NCBI GenBank assembly: GCA_947499005.1
Contig: CANMML010000009.1
Span: forward strand, 1-64,000
Source: an uncultured Aquimarina sp.
GTDB lineage: Bacteria > Bacteroidota > Bacteroidia > Flavobacteriales > Flavobacteriaceae
Length of the DNA: 64,000 bases
Direction: 5' to 3'
Positions 10,882 through 18,759 of the stretch are shown here, piece by piece. The notes beneath the pieces were generated by a model. The model saw only the letters and a program-made list of their open reading frames with translations, was not told where the DNA came from and searched no databases. Position 1 is the stretch's first letter; every line of letters begins with the position of its first letter. The position numbers were made by a program, and so were the translations under genes.

Positions 10882-11005
10882 CGTCATTCCTGCGAAGGCA
10901 GGAATCTCCTCAAAAGAGAGATTGTTTTCATTTCAAATTGAACGAGTTAAAAGTTTTAGTGAAGAAGACTCCTCTACAATTTCTATCGAAATTCAAGGAG
11001 TGACG
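10882..11005. repeat. MITE-like element, copy A
   Basis: This is a 124-bp element bounded by imperfect terminal inverted repeats (CGTCATTCC at the left, GGAGTGACG at the right). Just inside the left end is the hairpin ATTCCTGCGAAGGCAGGAAT. It resembles dispersed 'CGTCATTCCTGCG' elements seen in many flavobacterial genomes, as I recall them. A second, similar copy lies at 15798-15923. No target duplication is obvious. Confidence 0.6.
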
Positions 11006-11071
11006 TTAATGGTAAATATTTCACTCCACAACTTTAGGGTTGATCTCTAAACACCTCCAATAGCAAAAAAC

Positions 11072-11104
11072 AAAAAAGACCTCGCAATTTGCGAGGTCTT
11101 TTCT
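11072..11104 (-). terminator. Rho-independent terminator after the 1465-residue surface gene
   Basis: An A-run, the stem GACCTCGC / GCGAGGTC and a T-run form a strong hairpin that could work on both strands. It lies about 50 nt past the minus-strand stop. An identical hairpin is at 15989-16019. Confidence 0.85.
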
Positions 11105-11156
11105 CTAAAAGCGAAGCGGTCTAACTTCTAATATCTAACAGCGTAGCGATCTAATA

Positions 11157-14100
11157 TTAAAACTGCTGCCCTTTACCAGAATTTGGTAAAATAATAGATT
11201 GAATATCCGAATTCTGAACCTGTCCATTCATATCTGCATCCGCATTATTATACCCCGAGCTTCCCAAAGACTGATTGGCGTTACTGATATCAGCATTTTG
11301 TACTTGTCCATTACTATCAATATCTCCTGCAATCATAGCATATTTTCCATTGGGTAATACCGACAAAGCTGTTGTTTCTCCTAAGGTAAGGCTAGGGTTA
11401 TCCGTAAAATTAAGAGTCACTGCATCTAGAGATAAGTTAACTGAATTATCTGTCATAATGGGCAAATGATTTCTGTGATCGATAGAGATATAGTAGTTAC
11501 CTGACGATTGTGAGAAGTCAATAGGAGTTACTCCATCAATTTCCACAATGGTTCCATCTCTAAGTAGTAATGCAGATCTTCCTTCAATAACTGTATTTCG
11601 ATCACTAGCATCCCTTAGGGTTATCCAAACCCAGTCGACTATAGCTTTTGCTCCAGTTGTTCTAAACGTGATAGAGCTATTTGTAGTTAATCCATCGGAG
11701 TATGGACTAGTTGATGATAAAAGACTATTACTTCGTATATCATCACGCATTAGTGCTTCTTCTCCTATATTTGGATTGATTGCTGCACCTTCTAAAAACA
11801 TACGAAGTTTCACTTTGATATTACAATTAGCTCCTTCGTCATCAATACTCCAACCATATGTGTTTCTTAATAAATTATGTGCAGAAGTTGCATTACAATA
11901 TTGTAAACCATCAGCTCCTAAAAAAATATCTCTCGGTATCTGTATTTCATTAGCACTTAATGTCGACCAACCATTAAGAAGATTATCATAATTGGTGGTA
12001 GATAAGTTAGCATCTCGAAAGGTGCTAGAGGCATTAGTGAGGCTACTGATATCCCAATCACCTAAATCTTGATCAAATGCAGTAGCTTTAAAGAACATAA
12101 ATGACATGTTCTCTACTTTTGAAGTATCCCATCCACTAATATCTTGGTTGAAGATTGTATTATTAGTAAACATACCATTTAAGTCTTTAGCAGAAGACAT
12201 ATCCCAACCTGTAATATCTTGGTTAAAAACACTATTAGAAGCGAACATTTGCGCAAAATTTTCCACATTGCTAGTATCCCACCCGCTAATATCTTGATTA
12301 AAAGCGACAGTATGACGGAAGATAGGTCCTAAGCTGATAACATTGCTAAGATCCCATCCACTGATATTTTGATTAAATTTTTGTGCAGCTCCGAACATAG
12401 CGTCTAGTTGGGTAGCACTCGCTAAATCCCATTTATCTAGAGGTTGGTTGAAATTTGTAGTTTGAGCGAAAAGGTTACGCATATTCTCGACATTCGAAAC
12501 ATCCCAATCATTGATGTTTTCATTAAAACCAGAAAGTTGAAATAATTGGAACATACTTTTTATATTACTGACATCCCAAGTATTGATAACTCCACCATTA
12601 TCTTTTAAAGCCGTTGCAGTATGAAACATCTGTCTTAAGTTGGTTGTAATACTAAAATTAGGAATATCGGTAGCGTCTAACTCTAGTCGTGTACACCCGT
12701 AAAAAGCCCTAAACATCGTTGCCCATGGATTGGTCCCCCATTGTTTTATTCGTAGTAACTTATCTTTATCTCCAGTATTGTTAAAGTATATTCTAGGAAA
12801 AGAGCCATAAATACGAACTTCGTGAACTCCAGGGGTCTCATAGGTATGAGTTGCATCTGTAGTATTGTTATCCTCAATAATGCCGTCTCCCCAATCTACT
12901 GTATATAAATATCCAGACCCAGTAGTAGGTATGCTGATACTTTCGTCGAGGGTTGTGGTTTCCCAAGAAGTGACAAAATGAGTGCTAGGGTCCAAAGCAT
13001 CGCATATTTCCCCACCATCGTTAAAAGACCAGTTAAAGTTATTATCTAAAATCTCATGAGCGGCACTACCCGCACAATAGGTGCTATTACCACCATTAAA
13101 ATTGATGTCTGAAGGTGGTGTATCAAGATTGCCCCAACCCATTAAAGTAATATCATAGTTAATAGTGGAAATTCCTGTACCCGTTAAGAAATTGTCCATA
13201 CTCGAAGCATTACTGATATCCCAATTTCCAAAATTTCCACTAAAAAGAGTCGCATTTTCAAACATAGCATTAAAATCTTGAACGTTGCTTACATCCCAAC
13301 TTCCCATTTTGCCTCCTATATCTTCTAAAGCATAACAGTTTCTAAACATATTTTCCATAGAGGTTACTTGACTTAAGTCGGGAACATCGGTTGCGGTAAT
13401 TTTTAAATTTTCGCAGCCGTAAAAAGCCCCTGCAGTGTTGCTCCATGGATTGGTCCCCCATTGTTTAATTTCATACAATTTTAATCGGGTAGAGGTGTCT
13501 GCAGGTAGGTTGTTGTACTGTAACCTAAAATCTCCAGTTAATTTAACCTCATAGGTGCCTGGTTGCGTATAGGTATGTGTCGCTATATTTTCCTGAGATG
13601 CACTTCCATCTCCCCAGTCTACATGGTAAAAATTATTAGATCCAGCTAACTGTAATTTTATACCTTCATTAGTCGTTGTTGTTTTCCATACCATAATAAA
13701 TGTATCTTCCTCTGGGCAGCCTAAAGTTGCTCCTGAAAATGTCCAGTTATAATCATTTTGTAAGTGTAATCTAGCTTCTATAGCTTCACAATATTCTAGG
13801 CCTTCTTCGCCTAAGTCGATATCTGAAGGTATTTGTGTTTCTCCAGCGTCTAAGGTAGCCCAACCTAGAAGTGTTGCATCATAATTATCTAATGACATTC
13901 CCGAGCCAGAAAACATATTTACCATATTAGTAACACTAGAAATGTCCCAACTAGCCAAACTTTGGTTAAAATTAGTGGCACCTTCAAACATTTCTTTAGT
14001 ACTAAGCACTTTACTTATGTCCCAAGTATTTAACGAAAAATTAAATGCACTATTTCTATTAAACATCCTTGTCATAGAGAGTACTATAGGTACTCGTTCT

Positions 14101-15554
14101 CCAATATTCCAATTGCCAATATCTTGGTTAAAAGGTGTATTAGCGAACATGACACCAAACGTAGAAACATTACCAACATCCCAATTAGTGATATTTCCAT
14201 TAAAGTTAGAGGCAAAAAACATATTTGCCATTGTATTAATATTTGACACATCCCAATGATTTAAATCTGGACTTCCTATATTAAAACAAGTTCTAAAAGC
14301 ACTGAAAAAACTAGTCACATTTGTAAGGTTTGGAGCGTCAGTGGCGTTAATGGTTAGATTTTCACAACCGTGAAAAGCATTAGACATATCACGCCATACA
14401 ATGTTTCCCCATTGCTCTATGGTTTTTATTTTTAGTTTATCTCCTGTATTATTAAAGAGTATACGAGGAAATATTCCTCCTATTTTTACAATGTGTTCTC
14501 CTGGGTCACTGTAAGTATGAGATGTAGTACCTGTTACTGAATTATCTGTTTGTCCATCTCCCCAATCTACATAATATCCATATGTTCCTGAAAGAGCTGT
14601 AGGTATGGTAATAGTTTCATTGGCTGCTGTAGTTTCCCAGGTAGTAATAAAAAAATCATCATTAGGAACAGCACTACAATCTGGGCCAGCATCTGTAAAC
14701 ACCCAATTGTATGGTGCATTAGAAAGTGTAGTTCTTACAGCTTCCGAAGTACAATAATGAGTAGCATCTGCACGAATGGATAAACCCGTTGGAATTTGAG
14801 TTTCCCCGCTATCCAGTGTACCCCATCCTATAATTATTTTATCATAATTACTGGTAGAAAGTGCCGTGTCTCTAAATATGGCTGCGGTACCCGTTACATT
14901 GCTCACATCCCAATTCCCCAAGTCTTGATCAAAAGGAGTGGCTCCTTGAAATATTCTATGAAGGATTTGTACATTACTCGTATCCCAATTGCTTAGATCT
15001 TCATTAAAAGAACTACAATCCCTAAACATTTGCTCCATATCCCGAACATTACTCATATCCCAATCCCCAATTTTATCCTGAAAATCTACTAGTGAAGTAG
15101 CATTTTTAAACATTTTATTGGTAGAGGTTACATTGGTAAGATTAGGGGTATTGGATGCACCAAGGGTTAAGTTAGTACAATTTTCAAAAGCTCTTTCCAT
15201 AGTAGCCCATTCATTATTCCCCCATCTGGCAATGTTTGTTATTTTATCTCGGTCTGGACTAAGCGCAAATTGGAGAGCAGGAAAGATACTATCTTCTAAA
15301 ATTTTAATAAGATAGGTATTTGGATTTGCAAATGTATGGGTTAGTGAACCTGTAACATTGTTGTATGTAGCTAGGGTATTTCCACCAAAAGGTTGTATAA
15401 TCTCCACATTATAATCATAGGTATAAAGACCATTTACTGCGGGAATCGTAAATGTTTCATTAGGCGTTGTTGTTCTTATAAAAAACTCAAAATCTTGAGC
15501 TTGACTAGAAGAAAATAAGAATACAAAAAATGTAAAAAGGTATAGCTGTTTCAT
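11157..15554 (-). CDS. Large BspA-type surface protein, four PKD + DUF285 modules, dockerin-like C-terminus
   Basis: This 1465-residue protein is a shorter paralogue of its 3165-residue neighbour. It has a signal peptide (MKQLYLFTFFVFLFSSSQAQ), four modules of about 300 residues, and the same C-terminal cassette ('VDWVWITLRD', 'RSALLLRDG', 'DHRNHLPI') followed by two dockerin-like loops (GDIDSNGQ and ADADMNGQ) and the end GKGQQF. Modules 2-4 keep the PKD 'VDWGDG' signature. Module 1 has lost it and reads 'YNVEIIQPFGGN' at that point. DUF285 repeats ('MF..A..FNQDISGWD.S') are especially regular in module 4. A signal peptide and no T9SS tail mean export to the periplasm or surface is likely, while the anchoring route is unknown. 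The promoter, a tandem direct-repeat site and a terminator all match those of the neighbouring paralogue. Confidence 0.92.
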   Translation of the reverse strand: MKQLYLFTFFVFLFSSSQAQDFEFFIRTTTPNETFTIPAVNGLYTYDYNVEIIQPFGGNTLATYNNVTGSLTHTFANPNTYLIKILEDSIFPALQFALSPDRDKITNIARWGNNEWATMERAFENCTNLTLGASNTPNLTNVTSTNKMFKNATSLVDFQDKIGDWDMSNVRDMEQMFRDCSSFNEDLSNWDTSNVQILHRIFQGATPFDQDLGNWDVSNVTGTAAIFRDTALSTSNYDKIIIGWGTLDSGETQIPTGLSIRADATHYCTSEAVRTTLSNAPYNWVFTDAGPDCSAVPNDDFFITTWETTAANETITIPTALSGTYGYYVDWGDGQTDNSVTGTTSHTYSDPGEHIVKIGGIFPRILFNNTGDKLKIKTIEQWGNIVWRDMSNAFHGCENLTINATDAPNLTNVTSFFSAFRTCFNIGSPDLNHWDVSNINTMANMFFASNFNGNITNWDVGNVSTFGVMFANTPFNQDIGNWNIGERVPIVLSMTRMFNRNSAFNFSLNTWDISKVLSTKEMFEGATNFNQSLASWDISSVTNMVNMFSGSGMSLDNYDATLLGWATLDAGETQIPSDIDLGEEGLEYCEAIEARLHLQNDYNWTFSGATLGCPEEDTFIMVWKTTTTNEGIKLQLAGSNNFYHVDWGDGSASQENIATHTYTQPGTYEVKLTGDFRLQYNNLPADTSTRLKLYEIKQWGTNPWSNTAGAFYGCENLKITATDVPDLSQVTSMENMFRNCYALEDIGGKMGSWDVSNVQDFNAMFENATLFSGNFGNWDISNASSMDNFLTGTGISTINYDITLMGWGNLDTPPSDINFNGGNSTYCAGSAAHEILDNNFNWSFNDGGEICDALDPSTHFVTSWETTTLDESISIPTTGSGYLYTVDWGDGIIEDNNTTDATHTYETPGVHEVRIYGSFPRIYFNNTGDKDKLLRIKQWGTNPWATMFRAFYGCTRLELDATDIPNFSITTNLRQMFHTATALKDNGGVINTWDVSNIKSMFQLFQLSGFNENINDWDVSNVENMRNLFAQTTNFNQPLDKWDLASATQLDAMFGAAQKFNQNISGWDLSNVISLGPIFRHTVAFNQDISGWDTSNVENFAQMFASNSVFNQDITGWDMSSAKDLNGMFTNNTIFNQDISGWDTSKVENMSFMFFKATAFDQDLGDWDISSLTNASSTFRDANLSTTNYDNLLNGWSTLSANEIQIPRDIFLGADGLQYCNATSAHNLLRNTYGWSIDDEGANCNIKVKLRMFLEGAAINPNIGEEALMRDDIRSNSLLSSTSPYSDGLTTNSSITFRTTGAKAIVDWVWITLRDASDRNTVIEGRSALLLRDGTIVEIDGVTPIDFSQSSGNYYISIDHRNHLPIMTDNSVNLSLDAVTLNFTDNPSLTLGETTALSVLPNGKYAMIAGDIDSNGQVQNADISNANQSLGSSGYNNADADMNGQVQNSDIQSIILPNSGKGQQF

Positions 15555-15582
15555 AGTTTGGGATGGGTTTATAACAACTCTA

Positions 15583-15590
15583 CAAAGTTA
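15583..15590 (-). promoter_or_regulatory. -7 promoter box of the 1465-residue surface gene
   Basis: It reads TAACTTTG on the minus strand, an exact TAnnTTTG match, 28 nt before the start codon, as in the 3165-residue paralogue. Confidence 0.7.
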
Positions 15591-15670
15591 AAAAATGGAT
15601 GAGGGGAGTTTGTTAAGTCTACGTTTTATTTAGGTAGTTAAAACCATTGTGTTTATAGGGTTTGGGAAGA

Positions 15671-15689
15671 TGTGCCCGCATTTGTGCCC
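15671..15689. promoter_or_regulatory. Tandem direct-repeat regulatory site, copy B
   Basis: Two perfect TGTGCCC half-sites (15671-15677 and 15683-15689) are separated by GCATT, with a 12-bp repeat period. The site is about 80 bp upstream of the -7 box, the same geometry as copy A. Confidence 0.6.
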
Positions 15690-15797
15690 TATGTGTAACC
15701 ACCTGAAAGTGGAGTTATTGGGAGTTTTGTTTTATGTCATTAGCCGTAAACATATCAATCCGAAAAATCTTGGGGGACTCTGTAATTTAAAATTTAT

Positions 15798-15923
15798 CGT
15801 CACACCCGAGAAGTCGGGTGTCTCCTCAAAAGAGAGATTATTTTCAGTTCAAATTGAGCGAGCTAAAAGTTTTAGTGAAGAAGAGACTCCTCTACAATTT
15901 CTATCGAAATTCAAGGAGTGACG
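15798..15923. repeat. MITE-like element, copy B
   Basis: This 126-bp element has ends CGTCAC...GTGACG and a hairpin (CACCCGAGAAGTCGGGTG) just inside the left end. Apart from that hairpin it is close to copy A at 10882-11005. The hairpin arms differ from copy A yet still pair, which suggests compensatory change or a related but distinct family member. Confidence 0.6.
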
Positions 15924-15988
15924 TTGATGGTAAATATTTCACTCCACGACTTTTGGATTGATCTTTAAAAATCACAAATATTAAAAAC

Positions 15989-16019
15989 AAAAAAGACCTC
16001 GCAATTTGCGAGGTCTTTT
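15989..16019 (-). terminator. Rho-independent terminator after the 291-residue gene
   Basis: It has the same stem as at 11072-11104 (GACCTCGC / GCGAGGTC, flanked by an A-run and a T-run). It ends the minus-strand unit whose last gene stops at 16074. Confidence 0.85.
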
Positions 16020-16073
16020 CTCTAAAAGCGAAGCGGTCTAACTTCTAATATCTAACAGCGTAGCGGTCTAATA

Positions 16074-16949
16074 TTAAAACTGCGTCCCTTTACCAGAATT
16101 CTGTAAAATAATAGATTGAATATCCGAATTTTGAACCTGTCCATTCATATCCGCATCCGCATTATTATATCCCGAGCTTCCTAGGGACTGGTTAGCTGTA
16201 TTGATATCTACATTTTGTACCTGTCCATTATTATCAATATCTCCTGCAATCATAGCATATTTACCATTGGGTAATAAAGTAACAGCATTCGCTTCTCCTT
16301 GAATGTTTGAAGTAGAAGAAGAGAAGTCGATGGTAACATTCGACTTATTAAGGCTAATCGCATTTTTAGAGCGAATTGCCAAATGGTTTCTATGATTTAC
16401 AACAATATAATAATCTCCGTTGGGTACTTGAAATTCTAGGGTTTCGTATTCTGCGTTTAATATATCTCCATCACGTTGCAGTAAGGCAGATTGACCTGCT
16501 ATTACTTGTTCACTATCGTTTGCATCGCGTAATTCTACCCAAACCCAATCCACTACAGAATCTTGATCAAAAATACTAAAGATTCCCCTATCTATACTCA
16601 CTCCATCTTCGTACGGAGAGTTGTTCGGTAGTATACTCACATTATTTAAATTGTCACGCATTAGGTTTTCTTGTCCCATAACAGGATTTAAAGAAGCTCC
16701 TTGCAAAAAAATTTTTGGATTTACTATAACTAATAGTTTTATAACTCCTTGATGAAATCCTTGTGAAAGGCTAGTGGTTCCATCAGTAATTATGGTTGTA
16801 AAGGTTTCCCCTACAGTATACTCAACGGTAGCATTGGTGTTTGAAAATACAGCTCCTGAAGAGCCAATTATTTGACGTTCTATGGATTGTCCATTTATAC
16901 AGAAAACTGTAAAAAAGAAAACACTTATAGTGATTATATATCGTATCAT
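16074..16949 (-). CDS. Secreted protein with shared surface cassette and dockerin-like C-terminus
   Basis: This 291-residue protein has a signal peptide (about 1-20), then a short stretch ('GSSGAVFSNTNATVEYTVGE', 'SLSQGFHQG') typical of the N-terminal region of many secreted flavobacterial proteins. From about residue 80 on it is the same cassette that ends the two giant DUF285 proteins: 'LQGASLNP', 'VDWVWVELRD', 'QSALLQRDGD', 'YYIVVNHRNHLAIR', then two dockerin-like loops (GDIDNNGQ and ADADMNGQ) and the end GKGTQF. It is effectively the cassette without the adhesin modules. It starts 14 nt after the stop of the fibre-like gene and is probably co-transcribed with it. The function is not known; display or docking at the surface is an inference from the dockerin-like end. 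Confidence 0.88.
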   Translation of the reverse strand: MIRYIITISVFFFTVFCINGQSIERQIIGSSGAVFSNTNATVEYTVGETFTTIITDGTTSLSQGFHQGVIKLLVIVNPKIFLQGASLNPVMGQENLMRDNLNNVSILPNNSPYEDGVSIDRGIFSIFDQDSVVDWVWVELRDANDSEQVIAGQSALLQRDGDILNAEYETLEFQVPNGDYYIVVNHRNHLAIRSKNAISLNKSNVTIDFSSSTSNIQGEANAVTLLPNGKYAMIAGDIDNNGQVQNVDINTANQSLGSSGYNNADADMNGQVQNSDIQSIILQNSGKGTQF

Positions 16950-16963
16950 ATGTATTAGTCTTA

Positions 16964-18574
16964 TTATGGTAAAAGGATAGTTGGCGTTATTACAGCAAAA
17001 GAATAGGTTGCACCATCACTTCCATCAGGATCTCTACTACTTCCGCCTTCTGTATTTCTAAAACGCACACTGACAGTATTGTCAGCACTTACCCAACATT
17101 GTGCGATTACAATTCTACTGTTTAAATCCTCGCTAGGAGAAACAAAAACAGTGCTAACAGGACTTACCCCATTGATTGTAAAGTTTTCAACGCGACTACT
17201 GTTAGCATTAACATTACCCACATTTTTAAATATGTCAACTTTATGAAATCCACTTACAGGAAGGCTAGATCCCATTTTTAAGTACTTTGTTGTTATTTGT
17301 CCAGTAGTCTCTTGATCTCCGTTTACTTTTAACTTATCTATTCTAAAATAACCTTCAATAAGAGGAGTAGAAGTTGATGAGTTATCTATATGCAGTTTAT
17401 CATTATAAGACTTATTACTACCTACTTGCTTACCAATAAACACATTTGATGAGCCAAAAATTAAATTGGAATGTTTACCAGCTTGCGACCCTATAAAAGT
17501 ATTTTGAGAACCACTGTTGCCCCTTCCTGCTTCATTACCAATCATTACATTACTCAATCCAAAAGATATTGAACTTCCAGCTTGGTATCCCATTAGCACC
17601 TGTCTATTTGCTGTTCTTAAAGCCGCTCCAGCCTCAGGTCCCAAAGCGGTATTTTGTCTACTTATTGTATATGGAATAGTTGTCCAAGATAAACTTCCTT
17701 TTCCATCGGTCTTTATAAGCTGGTTATTAATACCGTCAGTAGTTGGGAAAGAGTAACTTTCATTAGGAGTTACAATAATGGTACTCCAATTTAATATTCC
17801 ATTACCGTCGGTTAACAGTGCTTGTCCTGCATTACCATCAGTAGTTGGTAATGTATAGTTATCATTGAAACGAACAGAACCATCGCCACGAGCACTTAAT
17901 GTGTTATTTCCTCTTACAATTAGATTTAATTCATAATCACCATTTCTGGGGGGAGGAAGTGTCGTCACACTTGGAAATACATTACTAATCCTGTTTGCAT
18001 TACTATCGTCTTTAAACTCTAATTGTAGTGTATTTCCAAAATTAGGAATGTTCGAACTAAGAAGCATTTTATTATTTGAAAATGTAAATCCACCACCAAA
18101 AAGACTTGAGTTAATTTTCACATTTCCTGAGTTGGCTGTTACCGTTGCCCCATCGTTCTTAAGTGAGAAACTGCTATTACTTGTGTTTGAATGCAGCGTA
18201 TATGGGACACTTACTAATTGTTGTGTACCTATATCAGTATAATTTGTGCCATTGTTTAAATCAATCGCGACATTTAAAAAATAGGTGTTGCTTCCCCAGG
18301 GAATTGCAGTAAAATCATCTGTTGTTGTTCCTCCTCCGATTTCTAAAGCAACTAACCCATTCTCAGAAGTAGTGACTATATGTCTTTCAGTGTACATTGT
18401 AGTTCCATTTGCTGTACTTTGATTGATATTCATTTGAATAGCAATATTTTGATTGCTTACTAGATCACCGTTATTATTTTTTATAACAGTTTGATATTTT
18501 ATTTTCTCAGGCGCTTGTGCATTAATTGACTGTAGTACACACAAGCACATAATTACAAGTAGCATTTTTATCAT
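16964..18574 (-). CDS. Fibre-like secreted protein with YadA-head-like repeats (second copy)
   Basis: The start is placed at 18574 because it begins a clean signal peptide (MIKMLLVIMCLCVLQSINAQ). The open frame runs further up to 18655, but that extension is the remnant of another gene. The protein is about 536 residues. The N-terminal domain ('YQTVIKNNNGDLVSNQNIAIQ ... LVSVPYTLH', roughly 22-140) is a beta-rich module common in Bacteroidota secreted proteins. The middle has 'N.FIG.QAG' repeats ('NVMIGNEAGRGN', 'NTFIGSQAGKHS', 'NVFIGKQVGSN') like trimeric adhesin heads. The end ('SPSEDLNSRIVIAQCWVSADNTVSVRFRNT...') is almost identical to that of the 529-residue paralogue upstream. No S74 chaperone domain and no T9SS tail are visible. 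Surface fibre function is inferred. Confidence 0.85.
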   Translation of the reverse strand: MIKMLLVIMCLCVLQSINAQAPEKIKYQTVIKNNNGDLVSNQNIAIQMNINQSTANGTTMYTERHIVTTSENGLVALEIGGGTTTDDFTAIPWGSNTYFLNVAIDLNNGTNYTDIGTQQLVSVPYTLHSNTSNSSFSLKNDGATVTANSGNVKINSSLFGGGFTFSNNKMLLSSNIPNFGNTLQLEFKDDSNANRISNVFPSVTTLPPPRNGDYELNLIVRGNNTLSARGDGSVRFNDNYTLPTTDGNAGQALLTDGNGILNWSTIIVTPNESYSFPTTDGINNQLIKTDGKGSLSWTTIPYTISRQNTALGPEAGAALRTANRQVLMGYQAGSSISFGLSNVMIGNEAGRGNSGSQNTFIGSQAGKHSNLIFGSSNVFIGKQVGSNKSYNDKLHIDNSSTSTPLIEGYFRIDKLKVNGDQETTGQITTKYLKMGSSLPVSGFHKVDIFKNVGNVNANSSRVENFTINGVSPVSTVFVSPSEDLNSRIVIAQCWVSADNTVSVRFRNTEGGSSRDPDGSDGATYSFAVITPTILLP

Positions 18575-18579
18575 TGTAA

Positions 18580-18751
18580 ATAGATATTTGTTTATTATTG
18601 TAATAGCACTTTCATTATTTATAAATTCAGCCGCAGTATTGGTATTTGAAAACATAATTATTTAGAACCAATTACTTAATGTTTTCGCTTTGTGTATTCA
18701 TACAGAAAGCTTTAAAAAGAAAGTAGTTAAGCTGAAACTATATCGTATCAT
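18580..18751 (-). pseudogene. Eroded 5' remnant of a 291-residue-type gene
   Basis: Read on the minus strand from an ATG at 18751, this stretch aligns with the start of the 291-residue gene at 16949: both begin MIRY, share an FF-rich signal-like segment, and later share 'FSNTN' followed by 'AxEF/AxVEY'. In this copy the frame is broken by two in-frame stops and the homology ends near codon 50, where the next fibre gene begins. It lies 8 nt after the stop of the 529-residue gene, just as the intact gene lies 14 nt after the stop of the 563-frame fibre gene. It is therefore the leftover of a duplicated two-gene unit. Confidence 0.8.
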
Positions 18752-18759
18752 ATCGTTAC

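Larger units (their letters stand above)
10650..11156. repeat. ~500-bp duplicated intergenic block, copy A
   Basis: This gene-free stretch is homologous over nearly its whole length to 15555-16073. In minus-strand order from the 3165-residue gene upward it holds the promoter, a tandem direct-repeat motif, a conserved segment near 10800-10860, a MITE-like element, a hairpin terminator, and the short 'agcgaagcggtcta' repeats that follow the stop of the next gene. Small open frames in it (for example 10865-11050) arise from the repeat and do not look real. The duplication includes both flanks of the surface genes, so whole gene units were probably copied. Confidence 0.85.
15555..16073. repeat. 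~500-bp duplicated intergenic block, copy B
   Basis: This gene-free stretch is the counterpart of 10650-11156. It holds the promoter of the 1465-residue gene, the tandem direct-repeat site, a second MITE-like element and a hairpin terminator belonging to the next gene upstream. Differences from copy A include a replaced segment just before the MITE-like element (about 15770-15797). The short open frame across 15649-15921 is a by-product of the repeat. Confidence 0.85.

Noticed and set aside
10865..11050. 61-codon frame resembling the frame at 15649-15921 ('SSKERLFS')
   Set aside because: The similarity arises from the duplicated MITE-like element, not from protein selection.
11548..11991. 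147-codon plus-strand open frame, and many similar ones within the giant surface genes
   Set aside because: They mirror the repeated modules on the opposite strand, so repetition makes them look conserved. No signal, domain or start context supports them.
18574..18655. N-terminal extension of the second fibre protein
   Set aside because: It encodes remnant of another gene; the signal peptide begins at 18574.
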